A stretch of DNA of 37,604 nucleotides from Salinivirgaceae bacterium (GCA_017650325.1 JAGCFC010000156.1:1-37604); one strand, 5' to 3'. Positions 1 to 9,316 are shown, counted from the stretch's first letter. Numbers and translations: made by a program. The notes: generated by a model not told the origin, from the letters alone.

Positions 1-40
1 AATTTGGGCAAAGCGTTTTTGAAACTTAAAAATCTTGATA

Positions 41-1240
41 ATGAATAGTTTGAAATCAATTATCACAATCGCCACTTTAACTTCGGCAACGCTGGCTTTC
101 GGCCAAAAAGATGTTGAAAACAGCTATTTTGTAACACCCGTTCAAGGTGAAATGACTGTCGACGGACACCAGGTATTTTATTCATTGCCTGCAAATTCAT
201 TAACTGTCAGTTTTAAAATTGAGAAGACTGTGAAAGCCAAAGGTCCGTATGCACAGTATGCCGATAAATATTTGAACATTACAAATGGTGTAATCGATGA
301 ATCAGCCACAATATATTCGGTTGAAAATGTGAAAGTTGAACGTCAGAGCCAACCCGACACAAGCCAACTCTACGCTATCAATTTCACCGGAATCGACAAT
401 CTGCCGATGATTCAATTGGATGATGACGGTACCATTCTGGCCTGCAATTGCCCGCGTATTGTGCAGGGCAGCAAGGCTGTCAAACCGCAAAACAGCGTTG
501 AGCCTGACGCACAGCCTATCTCCTTTCTCGATATGGGCGTGAAGCCATTTATTATTGAAGAAGAGGAAGATGACAACGATGAGGATTCGGTTGAAGTGAA
601 AAAGCCGAAAATGCAGCAGCCGATTGTCACTACAGAAGAGGAGAACGCCGCTGCGGCAGCTGATTTCATCCGTAAGATTCGCAAACGCCGCCTGAAACTT
701 GTTGCGGGTATTGCCGAAGAGGCCAATAATGCTGATGGCAAGGCCATGAAACTGATGATTAGCGAACTTGACCGACTTGAAGCGGAATATTTAAGTCTTT
801 TTGTAGGTAAAAGCGTCAAATGCACTTATACACAGGTTGTTACTGTTGTGCCTGATGGCGAATCGGCTACCGAACAAATCACACTTGGCTACTTCTCGAA
901 ACTGAGTGGGTTCAGTGCAAAACAAGACGCAAGACGTGGCGACTCCTATCCTATTGTAATGAAAATCAATACATTGGCAAGCTCTCCAAAAGTGTCGATA
1001 AAAGAGGTTGACACATCTTCGAAATCATCGTCGAACATTAAGTACGGATTGTACCATCGAATTCCTGGAACAGTTTCGTTATCAATTGATTGTGATGGGT
1101 TCTTGCACTTTGGCGGACAATTCTGCATAGCACAGAAAGGCGTTGTTGTGCCAATGCCGTCAGACTATCTTGCAAATCAGAAATACTCCATAGAGTTCGA
1201 TGCTGAGACTGGCGCATTGAAAAGAATATCAGGGAATTAA
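41..1240 (+). CDS. Secreted DUF4831 family protein
   Basis: A 399-residue protein with a Sec signal peptide (roughly residues 1-22, ending near AFGQ). The N-terminal third has the pattern I associate with the Bacteroidota family DUF4831: a YSLP strand, a 'GPYAQYADKYL' block near residues 67-77, and a following V-x-V-E-x strand. An acidic Glu/Asp stretch near residues 172-182 and an Ala-rich, Arg/Lys-rich helical segment (about residues 200-240) sit mid-protein. The family has no assigned biochemical role; an envelope or periplasmic location is inferred from the signal peptide. I chose the ATG at 41 over the in-frame TTG at 35 because it gives a normal signal peptide start (MNSLKSI). The upstream gene, if any, is outside the window. 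The family assignment is from memory of the pattern and not from a search. Confidence 0.75.
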   Translation: MNSLKSIITIATLTSATLAFGQKDVENSYFVTPVQGEMTVDGHQVFYSLPANSLTVSFKIEKTVKAKGPYAQYADKYLNITNGVIDESATIYSVENVKVERQSQPDTSQLYAINFTGIDNLPMIQLDDDGTILACNCPRIVQGSKAVKPQNSVEPDAQPISFLDMGVKPFIIEEEEDDNDEDSVEVKKPKMQQPIVTTEEENAAAAADFIRKIRKRRLKLVAGIAEEANNADGKAMKLMISELDRLEAEYLSLFVGKSVKCTYTQVVTVVPDGESATEQITLGYFSKLSGFSAKQDARRGDSYPIVMKINTLASSPKVSIKEVDTSSKSSSNIKYGLYHRIPGTVSLSIDCDGFLHFGGQFCIAQKGVVVPMPSDYLANQKYSIEFDAETGALKRISGN

Positions 1241-1268
1241 ATGATTGGTTAATCGTTGAATTTATATC

Positions 1269-1294
1269 GGACGCCATAATATGACGTCCCTACA
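1269..1294. repeat. Intergenic palindromic repeat, copy A
   Basis: The arms GGACG (1269-1273) and CGTCC (1285-1289) form an inverted repeat followed by CTACA. It lies between the DUF4831 gene and the MATE gene. Related copies occur at 2801-2845 and 32808-32852, and inside a coding region at 32961-32985. It has no T-run on either side, so it is a weak terminator candidate and is better described as a short dispersed palindrome. Confidence 0.6.
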
Positions 1295-1366
1295 GCGTCC
1301 ATTTCGTAATAAAAAAACTGTGAAAATCCGTTCAATCGGTGTGATCTGTATCCTAATTAACTGTCA

Positions 1367-2713
1367 ATGAAAACATTCCAACTCGACGGTTTGCAAAAAC
1401 AACTTGCGCTTCTGGCGGGGCCAATCTTTATGGAAACCCTGCTGGTGATGACGCTTGGCGCGGTTGACACAATTATGCTTAGTCAGCATTCCGACAACAG
1501 CGTGGCCGCCGTTGGCATGGTCAATCAGTTGGTGAGTATGATTTTCCTTGTGTTCGAGGTTACGGCGCTAGGCACTTCTATCCTATGCTCGCAATACATC
1601 GGCGCGAAACTATGGGACAAGGTTACGCAGACGGTTGGCGTGTCGCTTGTGCTGAACGCAACATTCGGCGTGATTATCAGTTTGTTGATGTACTTCTTTG
1701 CCGAAAATATCCTGAATCTGATGGGCCTTCGGCCCGAACTTATGCCCGATGGACTGTCGTATATGCGGATTGTGGGCTCGTTTGCATTCGCGCAAGCAAT
1801 ATCGATGGCCGCATCGGCATCGCTGCGCAGCGCAAATAAGGCCGTCTATCCGATGATGGTGACGCTGGTGGTGAATATTTTCAATTTTCTGGGCAATTAC
1901 ACGCTCATTTTCGGCAAATTCGGTATGCCGGCCTTGGGTGTTGAAGGCGCCGCCATTTCGACGGCTGTGAGCCGCACAATTGCAATGTTTGCCCTGCTCT
2001 ATTTCCTTCGAAAGAAACACGTGCACCGCTTCCCGCGCGAGCTGTTCCGCCCCTTCCCATTTGTCGAGCTCAAAAAGCTGCTGCACATCGGTATTCCGTC
2101 GGCTGGCGAGCAGATGTCGTACAGCCTTTCGATGGTGGTTATCACCTATTTCATCAATATGATTAGCAACGAGGCTCTGGCCGCCCGCACCTACTGTATG
2201 AACATCATAATGTTCGTCTATCTGTTTTCGGTTTCGGTGGGCCAAAGCGGCGCAATCACCATTGGCCACCTTGTGGGCGACCGCAGGCCCCGTGCGGCGT
2301 TTGTGTTCGGCAAGCTGGTGATGAAGATAGCCGTTATCACATCGATTGTGATGTCGCTGATATTCGCGGTCAGCGGCAAGTTCATCTTCCATTTCCTGAC
2401 TGATAATCCGGAAATTATCGGTATGGGTGTTGTCATTCTCTGGATTGATGTGGTGCTTGAATTCGGCCGCGCTGTGAACGTGTTTGCCGTGAATGCGCTG
2501 CGTTCGGCTGGCGACATCTATTTTCCCGTGCTGCTGGGCATTGGCGTTATGTGGACGGTTTCTGTCGGCTTGAGCTACCTGTTCGGCATCGGCTTTGGCT
2601 GGGGCCTGATTGGTATGTGGGTTGCTTTCGTGCTCGACGAGAATATTCGCGCCACGGTGTTCATCAAGCGCTGGTGGGGAATGAAATGGACTACCAAAAG
2701 CTTCGTTAAATAA
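1367..2713 (+). CDS. MATE family efflux transporter
   Basis: A 448-residue polytopic inner-membrane protein of the MATE (multidrug and toxic compound extrusion) family, which exports cationic drugs or metabolites in exchange for Na+ or H+. The length is typical. About twelve hydrophobic segments are arranged as two MatE halves. The N-terminus reads as a MATE start (LAGPIFMETLLVMTLGAVDT, residues 15-34), and the first half contains the motif region GxxGAAxST (EGAAISTAVSRT, near residues 193-204). The second half begins around residue 235 (IGIPSAGEQMSY). Substrate cannot be inferred. The ATG at 1367 is the first plausible start and leaves no N-terminal overhang. No operon partner is visible: DUF4831 lies 126 bp upstream and the downstream gene is convergent. 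Confidence 0.93.
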   Translation: MKTFQLDGLQKQLALLAGPIFMETLLVMTLGAVDTIMLSQHSDNSVAAVGMVNQLVSMIFLVFEVTALGTSILCSQYIGAKLWDKVTQTVGVSLVLNATFGVIISLLMYFFAENILNLMGLRPELMPDGLSYMRIVGSFAFAQAISMAASASLRSANKAVYPMMVTLVVNIFNFLGNYTLIFGKFGMPALGVEGAAISTAVSRTIAMFALLYFLRKKHVHRFPRELFRPFPFVELKKLLHIGIPSAGEQMSYSLSMVVITYFINMISNEALAARTYCMNIIMFVYLFSVSVGQSGAITIGHLVGDRRPRAAFVFGKLVMKIAVITSIVMSLIFAVSGKFIFHFLTDNPEIIGMGVVILWIDVVLEFGRAVNVFAVNALRSAGDIYFPVLLGIGVMWTVSVGLSYLFGIGFGWGLIGMWVAFVLDENIRATVFIKRWWGMKWTTKSFVK

Positions 2714-2714
2714 A

Positions 2715-2763
2715 CACAGAGAGCGCAGAGGTTACGGAGGTCACAGAGGAACGTAGCACAGAG
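2715..2763. repeat. Short imperfect tandem repeat (CACAGAG-type)
   Basis: Immediately after the MATE stop codon there are degenerate 9-10 nt units built on (C/G)(A/G)GAGG and CACAGAG. This type of low-complexity intergenic repeat is seen in many bacterial genomes and produces spurious Leu/Cys-rich reading frames on the reverse strand. It has no visible regulatory signal. Confidence 0.5.
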
Positions 2764-2800
2764 ATTATTAGGGCATCTGCGTTTGATTGACAATATTTTA

Positions 2801-2845
2801 CGCCATAAAAAACGTAGAGACGCCATAATGTGACATCTCTACAAT
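2801..2845 (-). terminator. 45-nt hairpin repeat, copy B; likely terminator of the BspA-like gene
   Basis: The arms GTAGAGACG (2814-2822) and CATCTCTAC (2834-2842) pair over 8 of 9 positions. On the minus strand the hairpin is followed by a run of six T residues, which fits an intrinsic terminator 30 bp beyond the stop codon of the BspA-like gene. The whole 45-nt element, including the flank CGCCATAAAA, is repeated near-identically at 32808-32852, again just beyond a BspA-like stop codon. Confidence 0.6.
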
Positions 2846-2874
2846 AATTTGAATATCAGTTGTTTACCAAAATA

Positions 2875-5800
2875 TTAATTCACCACTACCCGTTTCGCCG
2901 TGTTGCCGGTTTTTACAATGTAAACGCCTGTGCCATTGACGGTTATTTCGGTGCGGATGCGATTCGTTGCGTCCTTGCAAATCAATGCGCCCATTGCATT
3001 GTAAACCAATATTTCGTCGGTGGCGTTTTCAACCACAATGGTACGGCCGTAGGCGTAGATTGTTACACCAGACATTGCCTCGTCAGCAATGCCTACGTGC
3101 TTGATTTTCTGGCCCCACAGAACAGTGCCTTCGGGGTGTACCCATTTATCGCTCCATAATTCAGGTTTCCCATTAGCCTCGCATCTATATGTCGCTTGGG
3201 AGCCGTCGCGGAAAGCTTCATCGCCAATATAAATAACTGATTTCGGGATGTTTACTTCCGTCAGATTGAAGCAGTTGGCAAACGCCAGACTATAAATCTT
3301 GTTTACCGAACTTGAAATGGTAACAGACTTTAAATCAGCACATTCGAAGAATGACATGAAGCCAATGGTTTGAACTTTCGGGTCAATTTCAACATCGCCT
3401 CCGTTGCCAATATAAGCCGTTAGAATGATTTTTGATGTGTCGGAATAGACAAAGTCGCCTTCGATATGGCCGTTGACAGTAAGCGCTCCCCATGGTTTGC
3501 CGCTTGCCTGCCCCGAATACTCAACGTTTTTGACATATTGGAAAGCGTTTTCGCGGATGTCCGACGCTTGACCAGGCACTTTTATTGTCTTTATCTGGAA
3601 ACAGCAGCTGAAAGCGTTTTTGCCAATGAATGTAATCGGACCGCTAATTGTTATATCACTCATACTCCGGCAGCTGCTGAACGCCTCCGCGCCAATCGAT
3701 TTTACAGAGTTGCCGATAAACACCGTCTGCAAATTGGTACAATTGGCAAACGCTTTATCGCCAATGCTTGTAACTGAATTGCTTATGTTCACCGATTCCA
3801 ATGTTGAGCAATTTGCGAACGCACCCTCAGCAATGCTTGTAACCTCGTACAAATTGCCATTGATTGTTGTTGTTTTGGGGATAGTGAGCGTTGCAGGCAC
3901 TGTGCCGTTATAGCTGGTTATAGTGGCGGCATTGCTGGCCGGCAAAACTTCGTACACGAATCCTGCATTATTCTCATTCCCGTTTCCTCCGCCGTTTATG
4001 CGGCCGTATTCAATGTCATCAATCGTAAGATTACAACCTTCGAACGTATTATCAACATAATCTATGTTGGACGATAATGAAATAATTTCCGAAAGATTGG
4101 AGCAACCATCGAAAGCCCATCCCCAAATAAGGTTTACGCTTTCAGGGATTGTTATCGATTGAAGATTGTCACATCCCGCAAAGGCCATCCAGTTAATGGT
4201 TTCAACGCCATCGGGTATTTCGTATGTTGTTTCGGTTTTGCCTGCCGGATAACAGATAAGTGTTTTCATATCTTTGCTGAACAACACACCATCCACCGAA
4301 GTGAAACACGGGTTGTTGCTATTCACATCTATATAATTCAGTTTGTCGTCTTTAGCGAACGCATAGTAGATGCTATTAACAGAACTTGGAATATAGACGT
4401 ATTCCAAATTGTCGCAATCCATAAATGCGGCCTCATCAATAGTTTCAACACCTTCGGAGATGTAAACCCATGTTATGTTGTCGTTGTCGCTGAAAACATT
4501 TTTGCCAATGACAGTAACACCTTCGGGTATAACCACATCGCCGCCTTCGCCGTTATACCATACAAGCTTGTCCCCGTCTAATACGAATTCAGCAACAACC
4601 TCCTCAGCGCCGTATGGTTCGCCTGCAATTGTGCCTGGGTAAACAAGTTTCTTGACACCATAGAAAGCGTTATTAGCGATAGAAGAAGCATTGGGCAAGG
4701 TTATTGTAAGATTGCTACAGCCATAGAACGTACCATCGTAAATGCAATCAACATATTCGGGAATGTTAACCGATTTTAGGTTGCTGCAATTGCTAAACGC
4801 CCAACCGCCAATGAAGTGAACATCTTCAGGTATGGTTATCGATTCCAGATTGTCGCAACCATGGAATGCGTTCCATCCAATTTCTGTTACCGTCTTCGGT
4901 ATTTCGTATGTTGTTCCGGTTTTGCCTGCAGGGTAATTAATAATTTTAGTTATGTTTTTATCGAACAGCACACCATCTATGGATGTGTAGCTATTGTTAC
5001 CGCTTTCCACATTTATTGCCGACAGGTTGCTGCAGCCGTAAAACGCATCGTAGTCGTATGGGCCGAGCTTTGTAACCGAACTCGGAATGGTTACTGTTGT
5101 CAAGCCGTCGCATTCGGCAAAAGCCCAATCGCCAATGGTTTCAAGCGAATTTGGAAAGGTTACCGAAGAAATATCGTCACGGTTGCGGAACACTTCGTTG
5201 TCAATAGCGGCAACGCCATCGGGAATAACCACATCTCCGCCTTGGCCATTATATTTTTCAAGAGTTTTTTCATCAGACGATAATTGAAATTCGGCAACAG
5301 CCTCTACTGCTCCGTATGTTTCGCCTGCTTTTGTGCCGGCGTAAACAACCCTTTGAACATCCGAAAACGCATCATCACCAATGTATTCAACCGAGCTTGG
5401 AATAAAGAGCGATGCCAGGCTTTCGCAACCAGAGAATGCATTTAAACCGATGTCTGTAACTCCTTCGGGAATATTAACAGATTTTAAGTTAGTACAATCA
5501 TAAAACGCCTCTCTATTAATTTCTCTAACATTTTCGGGTATGGTTACCGATTCCAGTTTGTCGCAACCCAAGAATGATCGAAAACCGATTTTAGTAACAG
5601 TCTCTGGTATCTCGTAAGTTGTTCCGTCTTTATCTGCCGGATAACATATAATCACTGTCTTGTTTTTATCGAACAGCACACCATCTATGGATGTGTAGCT
5701 ATTGTTACCGCTTTCCACATTTATTGCCTCCAGATTACCGCAACCCGCGAATGTCTCACCACCTGTACTACCAATATTCTTAACCGAACTTGGAATGTTT

Positions 5801-6981
5801 ACTGTTGTCAGGTTTTTGCAACCACTGAATGCAAACATCCAAATGCTTGTAACCTTGTATTTTTTTACGTCGTCCAACGTAATCACATCTGCTATGGAAA
5901 GGGTGCCAGAATATGGAGGGTCGTTGGATGTAACTTCCACTTCATAATCATTGTTGGCAACGTCGTTTTTAGTAACATGGTATTTTACGCCATTTTGCGT
6001 TATATATTCCACGTTATCGCAATTTAAGAACGCGCCATTACCAACAGTGTACGAGCATGGCATTGTTACTGTTGTCAGACTGCTGCAACTACCGAAGGCG
6101 TTTTCTCCGATGTTTGTAACCGATTCGGGGATGGTGATTGAGCCTAATTTGCTGCAAGCTGCAAACGAATAATTGCCGATGTTTGTAACTGATTCGGGGA
6201 TGGTTATTGATGTAAGCTCCATGCAACCAAAGAACGCATAGTCGCTAATGCTTGTAACCGAATTGGGAATAGTTATCGATGTTATTTCGCAATAACCGAA
6301 CGCGCCTGCGCCAATGCTTGTAACCGTATAAGATTTGCTGCCCATCGATACCAATTGGGGAATCACAACTTCGCCAGAATAAAATTGATTGTTGCCTTTT
6401 TCGTCTACTTCAACACAGTTGTCATACAATACTTTGTACCGTATTCCGTTGTCTGTTATATAGGTTGTGAGATTATTGCATGCAAGGAACGCGCTTGCGC
6501 CAATGCTTGTAACCGAGCTTGGGATGGTGATTGATGTCAGACAGATGCACCCCCCGAACGCAAAGGAGCCAATTGATGTTACCGACTCGGGAATGACGAC
6601 TGATGTTAGGCCGCTGCAACCAAAGAACGCATAGTCGCTAATGCTTGTAACCGAATTGGGAATCGTTACTGATGATAGGTTGCTGCAATAAGCGAACGCT
6701 TCTTCGCCGATACTTGTAACAGAATTGGGAATGGTTACTGATGTCAGGCTACTGTTATCTTTGAACGCTTCTTTGCCGATACTTGTAACCGAATAAGTCA
6801 TGCCGTTATTAGTTACACTATTAGGAATTGAAATATTGGTTAATCCGGAAGAATTATCAGCCCAATACACTTCTACAGTAGTGCTGCTTGTAGGATTGTA
6901 GTACAAATCACCACTTTTAAAATAAGCCCAAGTCTGAGAGGCAAACATTACGGCAACAAAAAGAGTAAACAGTTTTCTCAT
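2875..6981 (-). CDS. BspA-like leucine-rich-repeat surface protein (large)
   Basis: A 1368-residue secreted protein. Residues 1-19 are a Sec signal peptide (MRKLFTLFVAVMFASQTWA). From about residue 40 to 1290 the protein is built of 23-residue LRR_5/BspA-type repeats of the form SITIPNSVTSIGxxAFxxCxxL. These are interrupted by longer modules: a YTSIDGVLFDKN block near residues 421, 658 and 890 (variant), and a GxGGDVVIPxGV block near residues 555, 790 and 1165 (variant). Residues 1302-1368 are a compact beta-rich C-terminus ending GVYIVKTGNTAKRVVVN, which resembles a type IX secretion (Por) sorting domain. Proteins of this type are surface-anchored or secreted adhesins that bind host or matrix proteins; the ligand here is unknown. 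It is a single-gene unit, divergent from recG, with -7 boxes at 7024-7052 and a hairpin terminator at 2801-2845. Exact internal DNA repeats make in-frame size variation likely. Confidence 0.9.
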   Translation of the reverse strand: MRKLFTLFVAVMFASQTWAYFKSGDLYYNPTSSTTVEVYWADNSSGLTNISIPNSVTNNGMTYSVTSIGKEAFKDNSSLTSVTIPNSVTSIGEEAFAYCSNLSSVTIPNSVTSISDYAFFGCSGLTSVVIPESVTSIGSFAFGGCICLTSITIPSSVTSIGASAFLACNNLTTYITDNGIRYKVLYDNCVEVDEKGNNQFYSGEVVIPQLVSMGSKSYTVTSIGAGAFGYCEITSITIPNSVTSISDYAFFGCMELTSITIPESVTNIGNYSFAACSKLGSITIPESVTNIGENAFGSCSSLTTVTMPCSYTVGNGAFLNCDNVEYITQNGVKYHVTKNDVANNDYEVEVTSNDPPYSGTLSIADVITLDDVKKYKVTSIWMFAFSGCKNLTTVNIPSSVKNIGSTGGETFAGCGNLEAINVESGNNSYTSIDGVLFDKNKTVIICYPADKDGTTYEIPETVTKIGFRSFLGCDKLESVTIPENVREINREAFYDCTNLKSVNIPEGVTDIGLNAFSGCESLASLFIPSSVEYIGDDAFSDVQRVVYAGTKAGETYGAVEAVAEFQLSSDEKTLEKYNGQGGDVVIPDGVAAIDNEVFRNRDDISSVTFPNSLETIGDWAFAECDGLTTVTIPSSVTKLGPYDYDAFYGCSNLSAINVESGNNSYTSIDGVLFDKNITKIINYPAGKTGTTYEIPKTVTEIGWNAFHGCDNLESITIPEDVHFIGGWAFSNCSNLKSVNIPEYVDCIYDGTFYGCSNLTITLPNASSIANNAFYGVKKLVYPGTIAGEPYGAEEVVAEFVLDGDKLVWYNGEGGDVVIPEGVTVIGKNVFSDNDNITWVYISEGVETIDEAAFMDCDNLEYVYIPSSVNSIYYAFAKDDKLNYIDVNSNNPCFTSVDGVLFSKDMKTLICYPAGKTETTYEIPDGVETINWMAFAGCDNLQSITIPESVNLIWGWAFDGCSNLSEIISLSSNIDYVDNTFEGCNLTIDDIEYGRINGGGNGNENNAGFVYEVLPASNAATITSYNGTVPATLTIPKTTTINGNLYEVTSIAEGAFANCSTLESVNISNSVTSIGDKAFANCTNLQTVFIGNSVKSIGAEAFSSCRSMSDITISGPITFIGKNAFSCCFQIKTIKVPGQASDIRENAFQYVKNVEYSGQASGKPWGALTVNGHIEGDFVYSDTSKIILTAYIGNGGDVEIDPKVQTIGFMSFFECADLKSVTISSSVNKIYSLAFANCFNLTEVNIPKSVIYIGDEAFRDGSQATYRCEANGKPELWSDKWVHPEGTVLWGQKIKHVGIADEAMSGVTIYAYGRTIVVENATDEILVYNAMGALICKDATNRIRTEITVNGTGVYIVKTGNTAKRVVVN
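4953..5020 (-). repeat. Exact 68-bp intragenic direct repeat, unit 1
   Basis: By eye this is identical to 5661-5728. Both encode the block around YTSIDGVLFDKN in the large BspA-like protein. The offset is 708 bp, which is 236 codons, so recombination between the units would remove or add 236 residues without a frameshift. Confidence 0.85.
5661..5728 (-). repeat. Exact 68-bp intragenic direct repeat, unit 2
   Basis: Partner of 4953-5020 in the same orientation and reading frame. The sequence diverges immediately outside the 68 bp on both sides, which suggests recent duplication or gene conversion limited to this block. Confidence 0.85.
6222..6270 (-). repeat. Exact 49-bp intragenic direct repeat (partner 6615-6663)
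   Basis: A 49-bp block encoding part of an LRR unit (IPNSVTSISDYAFFGC) is repeated exactly at 6615-6663. The offset is 393 bp, or 131 codons, again in frame. Confidence 0.8.
6615..6663 (-). repeat. Exact 49-bp intragenic direct repeat (partner 6222-6270)
   Basis: Second unit of the 49-bp pair, in the N-terminal LRR region of the large BspA-like gene. Confidence 0.8.
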
Positions 6982-7023
6982 TATTGTTTGAATGTTAGTT
7001 GATAATCAAGGTTATATATGTAC

Positions 7024-7052
7024 CAAACATATATTATGGTATGTCAAAGATA
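7024..7052 (-). promoter_or_regulatory. Two -7 promoter boxes for the large BspA-like gene
   Basis: On the minus strand there are two perfect matches to the Bacteroidota -7 consensus TAnnTTTG: TATCTTTG (7052-7045) and TATGTTTG (7031-7024). They lie 43-71 nt upstream of the ATG at 6981. Neither has a convincing TTTG -33 box at the usual spacing of about 19-21 nt, so which one is used is unclear. An inverted repeat, ATATATG/CATATAT at 7014-7020 and 7028-7034, overlaps the proximal box and could be an operator. Confidence 0.45.
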
Positions 7053-7137
7053 GTGATTTTTTTTAACCATGGTGCGGAAGAAGGAAAAAAGAGAGGAAGA
7101 AGAAAACTCACAATGCAATTGTATAACATTTCGCAAC

Positions 7138-7170
7138 GTTTGAGAATCGTTATCGCAACGGTTTTCAAAC
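7138..7170 (+). promoter_or_regulatory. Hairpin in the recG leader
   Basis: The arms at 7138-7151 and 7157-7170 pair over 14 positions (two of them G-U) around the 5-nt loop ATCGC. It ends 33 nt before the recG start codon and is followed by T-rich sequence. It may be a leader structure affecting recG translation or an attenuator. No known riboswitch family is recognised. Confidence 0.45.
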
Positions 7171-7203
7171 ATTTTCCTTTATTTTACACCAAATTTCGCG
7201 ACA

Positions 7204-9312
7204 ATGGCGGTTCAGAACATATTCGACACTGATTTGAAGTACCTCAAGGGGGTTGGTCCTCAGCGGGCAATTATACTTGCCGATGAGCTGGGGCTTAAAA
7301 CCTTTGGCGATCTTATCTATTATTTCCCTTACCGCTACATCGACCGCACGCGCTTCTACTCTATCAATACCATAAATGAGGATTTGGGGCTGATTCAACT
7401 GAAAGGCCGGATAACAAAAACCGAACTTGTTGGCGAGGGTCGCAGCCAGCGCTTTGTGGCATGGTTTGCCGACGATACGGGCGCCATTCCTCTGGTGTGG
7501 TTCAAAGGCATTAAATGGATTAAAGAGCGGTTTATGATCAATGCCGAGTATGTGGTGTTCGGAAAGCCCACGGAGTTCAACCATCAGTTGAATATTGTGC
7601 ACCCCGAGGTTGAAGAGATGAGCAAATATCAGGCAAAACCCGAATTCGCACTGCAGCCGCTCTACAACACATCGGAGAAGATGAAAAACAAGATGGTTAC
7701 TACCAAGACCATCCATCAGCTGCAAATCAATCTGCATGAGGTGATTAAGAATGCAACCATTCTTGAGACTCTTCCCCGCCAGCTGCTCGAAAAATTGAAT
7801 ATGCCCAATCTGAAGACTTCTTTGCAGGATATCCATCTACCTAAGAATCAGCACGATTTGCAGAGGGCTCAGTTGCGTCTTAAATTCGAGGAGCTTTTTT
7901 ATATTCAACTCAAGCTGCTGAGACTCAAAGGAATACGGTCGAGAGCCAATGGCGGGCATCGTTTTGAGGTTGTTGGCCAGTGTTTCAACAATTTCTACAA
8001 CAACCATCTGCCCTTCAGCTTAACCAATGCGCAGAAACGGGTTTTGCGCGAAATACGTCAAGACACCAACACCGGTCTGCAGATGAACCGTCTGCTGCAG
8101 GGAGATGTTGGCAGCGGCAAGACGCTGGTGGCGCTGATGTCGATGCTGCTGGCTTTAGACAACGGATACCAGGCTTGCATTATGGCGCCAACAGAGATCC
8201 TGGCTCAGCAGCACTACAAATCGTTCTGCGATATGCTGGCCCCAATGGGCATTGATGTGGGCCTGCTCACCGGCTCAACAAAGCAGTCCACAAGGACGCA
8301 GCTGCTTGCCGATCTGGCCAGCGGTCAGCTGAAGATACTTGTGGGCACCCACGCTTTGATTGAGGACCGTGTGGTTTTCAGCAGTTTAGGTCTTGTGGTC
8401 ATCGACGAGCAGCACCGTTTCGGAGTGGCGCAGAGGGCAAAGCTGTGGTCGAAAAACCAGATTCCGCCGCACGTTCTGGTAATGACGGCCACTCCCATTC
8501 CACGCACACTGGCAATGACGCTCTATGGCGACCTCGACGTGTCGGTCATCGACGAACTTCCGCCTGGCCGCAAGCCAATCAGAACGATGCACTACAACGA
8601 TTCGCGGCGTCTTACCATGTTCGGGTTTCTGCGCGAGCAACTCAAACTTGGGCGGCAGGTATATATTGTCTATCCGCTTATCAGTGAGCCGGAAGCGTCG
8701 GACTTGAAATATCTCGAAGACGGGGTTGAAAGCATAACCCGAGCCTTCCCCGAATACGCCATCAGCGTTGTTCACGGACGTATGAAACCGTCGGAGAAAG
8801 AACAGTCGATGTCGTTCTTTTCGAAAGGCATATCACAGATAATGATTGCCACTACTGTGATTGAGGTTGGTGTTAACGTGCCCAATGCTTCGGTTATGGT
8901 GATCGAGAATGCCGAGCGTTTCGGTCTGAGCCAGTTGCACCAGTTGCGAGGCCGTGTCGGGCGCGGTGCCGATCAGTCGTACTGCATACTGATGACCGGC
9001 GACCGGCTTACCACCGAAGGCCGCAAGCGCATCCAGACAATGGTTGAGACTAACGATGGTTTTGAGATTGCCGAGGCCGATCTCAAACTGCGCGGCCCCG
9101 GCGATATTGAGGGCACACAGCAGAGTGGCGTCGCTATTGACTTAAAGATTGCCGATCTGGGCAAAGACAACCAGATTCTTATGCTAGCCCGCAACGAAGC
9201 CAGCCTGATACTCGAATCCGATCCTAATCTGAAACAACCCGAGCACGTCATTCTCGATTCGGAAATCAAACGCCGTTGGAAGTATGAGTTCGACTGGGGG
9301 CAGATTAGCTGA
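7204..9312 (+). CDS. recG: ATP-dependent DNA helicase RecG
   Basis: A 702-residue superfamily 2 helicase that remodels stalled replication forks and Holliday junctions in the cytoplasm. The length is normal for the family. The N-terminal wedge/OB-fold region (about residues 55-150) precedes the helicase core. Visible motifs are Walker A GDVGSGKT (from residue 300), DEQH-type motif II (IDEQHRFGVAQ, residues 400-410), motif III TAT (from residue 428) and motif VI QLRGRVGRG (from residue 580). The start MAVQNIFDTDLKYLKGVGPQ contains the expected helix-hairpin-helix-like KGVGP segment. It is transcribed alone, divergently from the BspA-like gene, with a strong hairpin in its leader. Nothing in the coding sequence looks unusual. 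Confidence 0.97.
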   Translation: MAVQNIFDTDLKYLKGVGPQRAIILADELGLKTFGDLIYYFPYRYIDRTRFYSINTINEDLGLIQLKGRITKTELVGEGRSQRFVAWFADDTGAIPLVWFKGIKWIKERFMINAEYVVFGKPTEFNHQLNIVHPEVEEMSKYQAKPEFALQPLYNTSEKMKNKMVTTKTIHQLQINLHEVIKNATILETLPRQLLEKLNMPNLKTSLQDIHLPKNQHDLQRAQLRLKFEELFYIQLKLLRLKGIRSRANGGHRFEVVGQCFNNFYNNHLPFSLTNAQKRVLREIRQDTNTGLQMNRLLQGDVGSGKTLVALMSMLLALDNGYQACIMAPTEILAQQHYKSFCDMLAPMGIDVGLLTGSTKQSTRTQLLADLASGQLKILVGTHALIEDRVVFSSLGLVVIDEQHRFGVAQRAKLWSKNQIPPHVLVMTATPIPRTLAMTLYGDLDVSVIDELPPGRKPIRTMHYNDSRRLTMFGFLREQLKLGRQVYIVYPLISEPEASDLKYLEDGVESITRAFPEYAISVVHGRMKPSEKEQSMSFFSKGISQIMIATTVIEVGVNVPNASVMVIENAERFGLSQLHQLRGRVGRGADQSYCILMTGDRLTTEGRKRIQTMVETNDGFEIAEADLKLRGPGDIEGTQQSGVAIDLKIADLGKDNQILMLARNEASLILESDPNLKQPEHVILDSEIKRRWKYEFDWGQIS

Positions 9313-9316
9313 AGCT

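Noticed and set aside
1610..2392. Open frame of 260 codons on the minus strand
   Set aside because: Antisense to the MATE gene; composition rich in His, Arg and Asn with no domain.
2575..2826. Leu/Cys-rich frame on the minus strand
   Set aside because: Arises from the CACAGAG-type intergenic repeat, a common source of false short genes.
4953..5728. Repeat pair as an insertion-sequence boundary
   Set aside because: The interval is in-frame BspA repeat coding sequence with no transposase or inverted ends.
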